Positions 13,215-15,713 of a stretch of 15,713 nt of DNA are shown piece after piece. The stretch spans positions 1-15,713 of the forward strand of contig CAYWXT010000121.1 of the NCBI GenBank assembly GCA_964462125.1. The letters run 5' to 3'. The notes below the pieces were generated by a model. That model did no database searches. It saw only the letters and a program-made list of their open reading frames with translations, and was not told the DNA's origin. The position numbers and the translations under genes were made by a program. Every line of letters starts with the position of its first letter. The stretch's first letter is position 1. Source of the DNA: JAWLFY01 sp964462125. GTDB taxonomy: Bacteria > Planctomycetota > Planctomycetia > Pirellulales > Pirellulaceae.

Positions 13215-13476
13215 GGCTTGGCCCCCCGGTGATTGTGCTGGCGGCACCAGAGATAAGGATTCGATGACGCCGCCGAGCATCGCATCCCCCCCCGGGCCGC
13301 CAAGAAAAAATTTTGAAAAATCAAGAGCGGTGAAAAACCGAAATCGCGGAGAGCGTCCCGCGGGCGGAAGCCACTAGGAATTCCGGTACGTTTTGCCTTG
13401 GATGTGGAAGTAGCGAAGTCGCTGCTCTGGTAAAACATCTTGATGTAGTCGCTGAATCGTTTCCCCAGGGGTGAAC
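13215..13476. other. Spacer upstream of the GT39 gene
   Basis: This is 262 bases between the DUF1559 relic and the GT39 start. It includes a run of eight C, an A/T-rich patch (about 13303-13320), and a small hairpin CGGT-GAAAA-ACCG at about 13327-13339. A possible extended -10 (TGGTAAAAC at 13428-13436) lacks a convincing -35. No gene is seen. Confidence 0.45.
13467..13471 (+). promoter_or_regulatory. Shine-Dalgarno site for the GT39 gene
   Basis: AGGGG lies five bases before the ATG at 13477. The alternative GTG at 13471 overlaps this site, so the ATG is preferred. Confidence 0.55.
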
Positions 13477-15405
13477 ATGAATTCGTGCAGAGGCTTCGGA
13501 TACCGGACCGCAGTGATCGTATTGATCTCGCTACATGCGTTGTTGGTTGCGGGATGCGCGATGCGCTACGGCGTTGCATGGACGGAAGGCGGCTTGCTGC
13601 CGACCGGCATTTACGACTGGAAGTACGGCACGTTCGATGTCTTTCGCGTTAGCCCACCCTTGGTGCGAATGTGGGCGGTGCTGCCGGCGCTGGCGCTGGA
13701 TCCAGAGATCCCGTTTCGCGGGGCCTCACATGACCCTCGGGACCGCCAAGAGCGGGAACTGTCGCGGACGGTTTTTCGAGGGATGCCGGACGAAGCCCAC
13801 CTGTGGCTCAAACTGGGGCGCCTGTTCTGCCTTCCTTTCGTGATTGCGGGAGCGTGGTTCACGGCCCGATGGGCGGAGCAAGTCTATGGGAAGGCGGCTG
13901 CCGTCGGCGCCGCATTTTTATGGTGCTTTTCTCCCAGTCTAATCGGCTCCGGAGGACTGATCAGCGGCGATGCCCAGGCCGCGAGCATGGGAATCGTGAC
14001 GCTATATCTGTTTCGCTCCTGGCTTCTCCGCCCTTCGTTTTCGTCGGCTTATCTGTTGGGGCTTGTGGCCGGGCTGACAATGTTGACCAAGAGCAGCTGG
14101 CTGATCTTGCTCGCGCTGCTGCCAGCGCTGTGGCTGCTGATCAGGGGGATCGAATGGTTCAAGGCGAAGTGGGCACTGGGCTCGCGGAATTCGGCGTCCG
14201 CCCGCATCGACCCCCTCGCCCACAAAGGTTGGCGCGCGAGGGCGGGAATGGAAGCAGGGTCATTAGCGCTGGCGATGGTCCTGTCGCTGGTGGTTGTGAA
14301 TTTGATTTATGGGTTTGGAGGTACCTTTCGGCGTTTGGATAGCTACGACTTCATCAGCCGTTCATTGGCTGGCACGGAAGATTGGCAGCCGCGGGACTGG
14401 AGCGGGAATCGATTTCGGGGAACATGGCTCGGCGCCTTACCAGTGCCGCTTCCAAAGCAGTTGATGATCGGCGTGGACCTACAGAAGTGGGACTTCGATC
14501 GAGAACGATGGTCCTATTTCCGCGGAGAGTGGCGTACGCAAGGATGGTGGTACTACTACTTGTATGGGTTGGCGATCAAGGTCCCGCTCGGTGCGTGGCT
14601 ATTGTTTTTCGTCGCGATGATCGGCATGATCGTTCGCTCGTCTCGGCGCGCCTCCTGGCAGGACGAACTGTTGCTCTTCATACCGCCCCTGCTTGTATTG
14701 ACGGGAGCGAGCTTGGAGACCGGGCTGAACCGGCACTTGCGGTACGTCTTGCCAGCGCTGCCGTTCCTGATTGTGATCGCGAGCCGGGCGTTTTTGGTGT
14801 TTGCGGAGCCGCGACTGAAGTTGCGGGGCGTCGTGACTTTTGCGTCCGCTTGGTTCGTTGCCAGCAGCTTGTGGATCTATCCCCACAGCCTGTCTTATTT
14901 CAATGAGTTGATCGGCGGCCCGCGCCACGGCGAGCGGCACCTCAATGCGAGCAATCTGGATTGGGGCCAGGACCTGCCGTATCTGCGTCGTTGGCAGCAG
15001 GCGAATCCTCATGCTCGGCCACTATGGGTGAATAATTGGGTGGCATACATCCGGCCGGAACACGTGGGTGTGGAACACGAAGGCTTGGTACCTTCGTTGC
15101 CGGAGGAAGATGCAAGTCGGCATCAAGCTTTGCGACGCCGACCGGAGCCGCGATTTCAGCCGGGCTGGTACGCGATTGATCGAGAGACCTTGCTTTCCCG
15201 CTCAGGCGACTATGAGTATTTGAGATCGCTGGAACCGGTCGACTGGGCCGGTTACGCGTTTCACATCTACCGGATCACACCAGAGCAGGCTGCGGAGTTT
15301 GAACGGCGGTGGCGGATGGCGGAGGAGGAGGCAAGGGAAACTGCTGGAGGCGGAGAGGATTCAGAAGAACCTGGGAGCCGCGTCGGCGCAGAAGCTGAAC
15401 GGTGA
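13477..15405 (+). CDS. GT39/ArnT-like membrane glycosyltransferase
   Basis: The product is 642 aa from ATG 13477. About nine to eleven membrane segments are visible, for example at residues 11-27, 115-130, 138-157, 168-183, 190-222, 260-280, 366-386, 396-410, 425-442 and 450-467. A soluble C-terminal part (470-642) ends in a Glu-rich, low-complexity tail. The first external loop reads GIYDWKYGTFDVF, then SPPLVRMWAVLP, the planctomycete GT-C pattern usually written 'G-x-W-x-x-GxF-x-x-x-x-NPPLVR'. SNLDWGQDLPYLRRW (492-506) is another family signature. Such enzymes use polyprenyl-phosphate sugars to glycosylate proteins or lipids on the outer face of the inner membrane. In this group the first loop usually carries Asp-Glu; here Thr36-Glu37 keeps only the acidic Glu. 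The gene lies 700 bases beyond the GT2/DUF1559 operon, on the same strand. The acceptor is unknown. Confidence 0.88.
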   Translation: MNSCRGFGYRTAVIVLISLHALLVAGCAMRYGVAWTEGGLLPTGIYDWKYGTFDVFRVSPPLVRMWAVLPALALDPEIPFRGASHDPRDRQERELSRTVFRGMPDEAHLWLKLGRLFCLPFVIAGAWFTARWAEQVYGKAAAVGAAFLWCFSPSLIGSGGLISGDAQAASMGIVTLYLFRSWLLRPSFSSAYLLGLVAGLTMLTKSSWLILLALLPALWLLIRGIEWFKAKWALGSRNSASARIDPLAHKGWRARAGMEAGSLALAMVLSLVVVNLIYGFGGTFRRLDSYDFISRSLAGTEDWQPRDWSGNRFRGTWLGALPVPLPKQLMIGVDLQKWDFDRERWSYFRGEWRTQGWWYYYLYGLAIKVPLGAWLLFFVAMIGMIVRSSRRASWQDELLLFIPPLLVLTGASLETGLNRHLRYVLPALPFLIVIASRAFLVFAEPRLKLRGVVTFASAWFVASSLWIYPHSLSYFNELIGGPRHGERHLNASNLDWGQDLPYLRRWQQANPHARPLWVNNWVAYIRPEHVGVEHEGLVPSLPEEDASRHQALRRRPEPRFQPGWYAIDRETLLSRSGDYEYLRSLEPVDWAGYAFHIYRITPEQAAEFERRWRMAEEEARETAGGGEDSEEPGSRVGAEAER

Positions 15406-15503
15406 AGGGTGCTCCTAATACTCGAAGGAAAGCTTCTCGCGTGCTTTGTTTCGCGTATAGTTGAATGGTATGGGATGGCTAACGGAGATGCTCGGTCGTC
15501 ACG

Positions 15504-15638
15504 AGTCGAATGGGGTCACTGCCTTTCTGAAGCCGGCGGCCGCCGGCCGAGGTGGGGTAATCGAGGGTTCGATCGGCGGACAGGGAGCGTCAGCGCGGAG
15601 AGTCAACGCGGAGAACGCGTCCGTGGCGGGGTTTTTCG
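15504..15638 (+). repeat. Dispersed 134-bp repeat, copy B
   Basis: This is the same orientation and about 90% identical to copy A at 1086-1219. It begins AGTCGAATGGGGTCAC and ends GCGGGGTTTTT. Unlike copy A it has one leading unit only, and its right end (GTCCGTGGC) does not match the 9-bp inverted end of copy A. It contains a perfect 16-bp palindrome, GCCGGCGGCCGCCGGC at 15532-15547, which is degenerate in copy A. It follows the GT39 gene by 98 bases and its right flank is unrelated to that of copy A. Confidence 0.82.
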
Positions 15639-15663
15639 ACCAATTCGCGCAGAGTGGTTCAGA

Positions 15664-15685
15664 CCCCAGATAGAGTTCTCTGGGG
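15664..15685. other. GC-rich hairpin next to repeat copy B
   Basis: CCCCAGA (15664-15670) can pair with TCTGGGG (15679-15685) across an eight-base loop. Only three T follow, so it is a poor terminator by itself. It may belong to the 3' flank of the repeat or to a gene beyond the window. Confidence 0.4.
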
Positions 15686-15713
15686 GTTTGCGTTCATGGC
15701 CACGGCGCGATCG

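Noticed and set aside
15664..15690. Intrinsic terminator of the GT39 gene
   Set aside because: It is more than 250 bases past the stop, beyond the repeat, and has only three T after the stem.

Overview
The window looks like a piece of a Planctomycetota chromosome, probably Pirellulales-like. The evidence is a DUF1559 prepilin-type protein with an H-X9-DG signature, a secreted di-CxxCH protein translationally coupled to a Tat-exported DUF1501 protein, a leucine-rich-repeat lipoprotein, a planctomycete-style GT39 membrane glycosyltransferase, GC-rich codon use, and several genes with weak or no Shine-Dalgarno site. No rRNA, tRNA or CRISPR array was seen.

Layout. (1) 1-957, minus strand: N-terminal 319 codons of an LRR lipoprotein that runs off the left edge. 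(2) 958-1931: non-coding and mobile-element debris, with a short tandem repeat, a 134-bp dispersed repeat (copy A), a 5' fragment of an IS transposase and REP-like hairpins. (3) 1932-3503: a secreted protein combining a FlgT-C-like domain, a CsgG/FlgO-like domain and an unidentified beta-rich C-terminal domain. (4) 3769-5090: what appears to be a decayed bacterial non-homologous end-joining (NHEJ) locus. It holds an intact 82-aa basic protein, then a LigD relic with two nonsense codons and a deleted phosphoesterase core, fused in frame to the C-terminal two thirds of Ku. (5) 5269-9342: an operon of a di-CxxCH protein, a DUF1501 protein and a truncated alpha-toroid-like protein. The last is cut by an antisense fragment of a REP-associated tyrosine transposase (RAYT). 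(6) 9601-12750: a tightly packed operon of a secreted protein with a C-terminal membrane anchor, a GT2 polyprenyl-phosphate glycosyltransferase and a DUF1559 pseudopilin. (7) 12882-13214, minus strand: a relic of a second DUF1559 gene. (8) 13477-15405: a GT39/ArnT-like membrane glycosyltransferase. (9) 15504-15638: copy B of the 134-bp repeat.

The theme is erosion. At least five genes or elements (LigD, Ku, the toroid protein, the RAYT, the second DUF1559, and also the IS transposase) are fragments. Copies of one dispersed repeat lie near both ends of the window. The frame of the Ku relic stays open into the di-CxxCH gene, so naive gene calling would give a false 1039-codon chimera; the true start is most likely the GTG at 5269.

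The GT2 enzyme could supply a polyprenyl-phosphate sugar to a GT39-type transferase such as the one at 13477, acting on surface glycans or proteins. That link is inference from families and proximity. I found no convincing new defence or signalling system. The least ordinary items are the in-frame LigD-Ku relic, the repeat pair, and the domain combination at 1932-3503.
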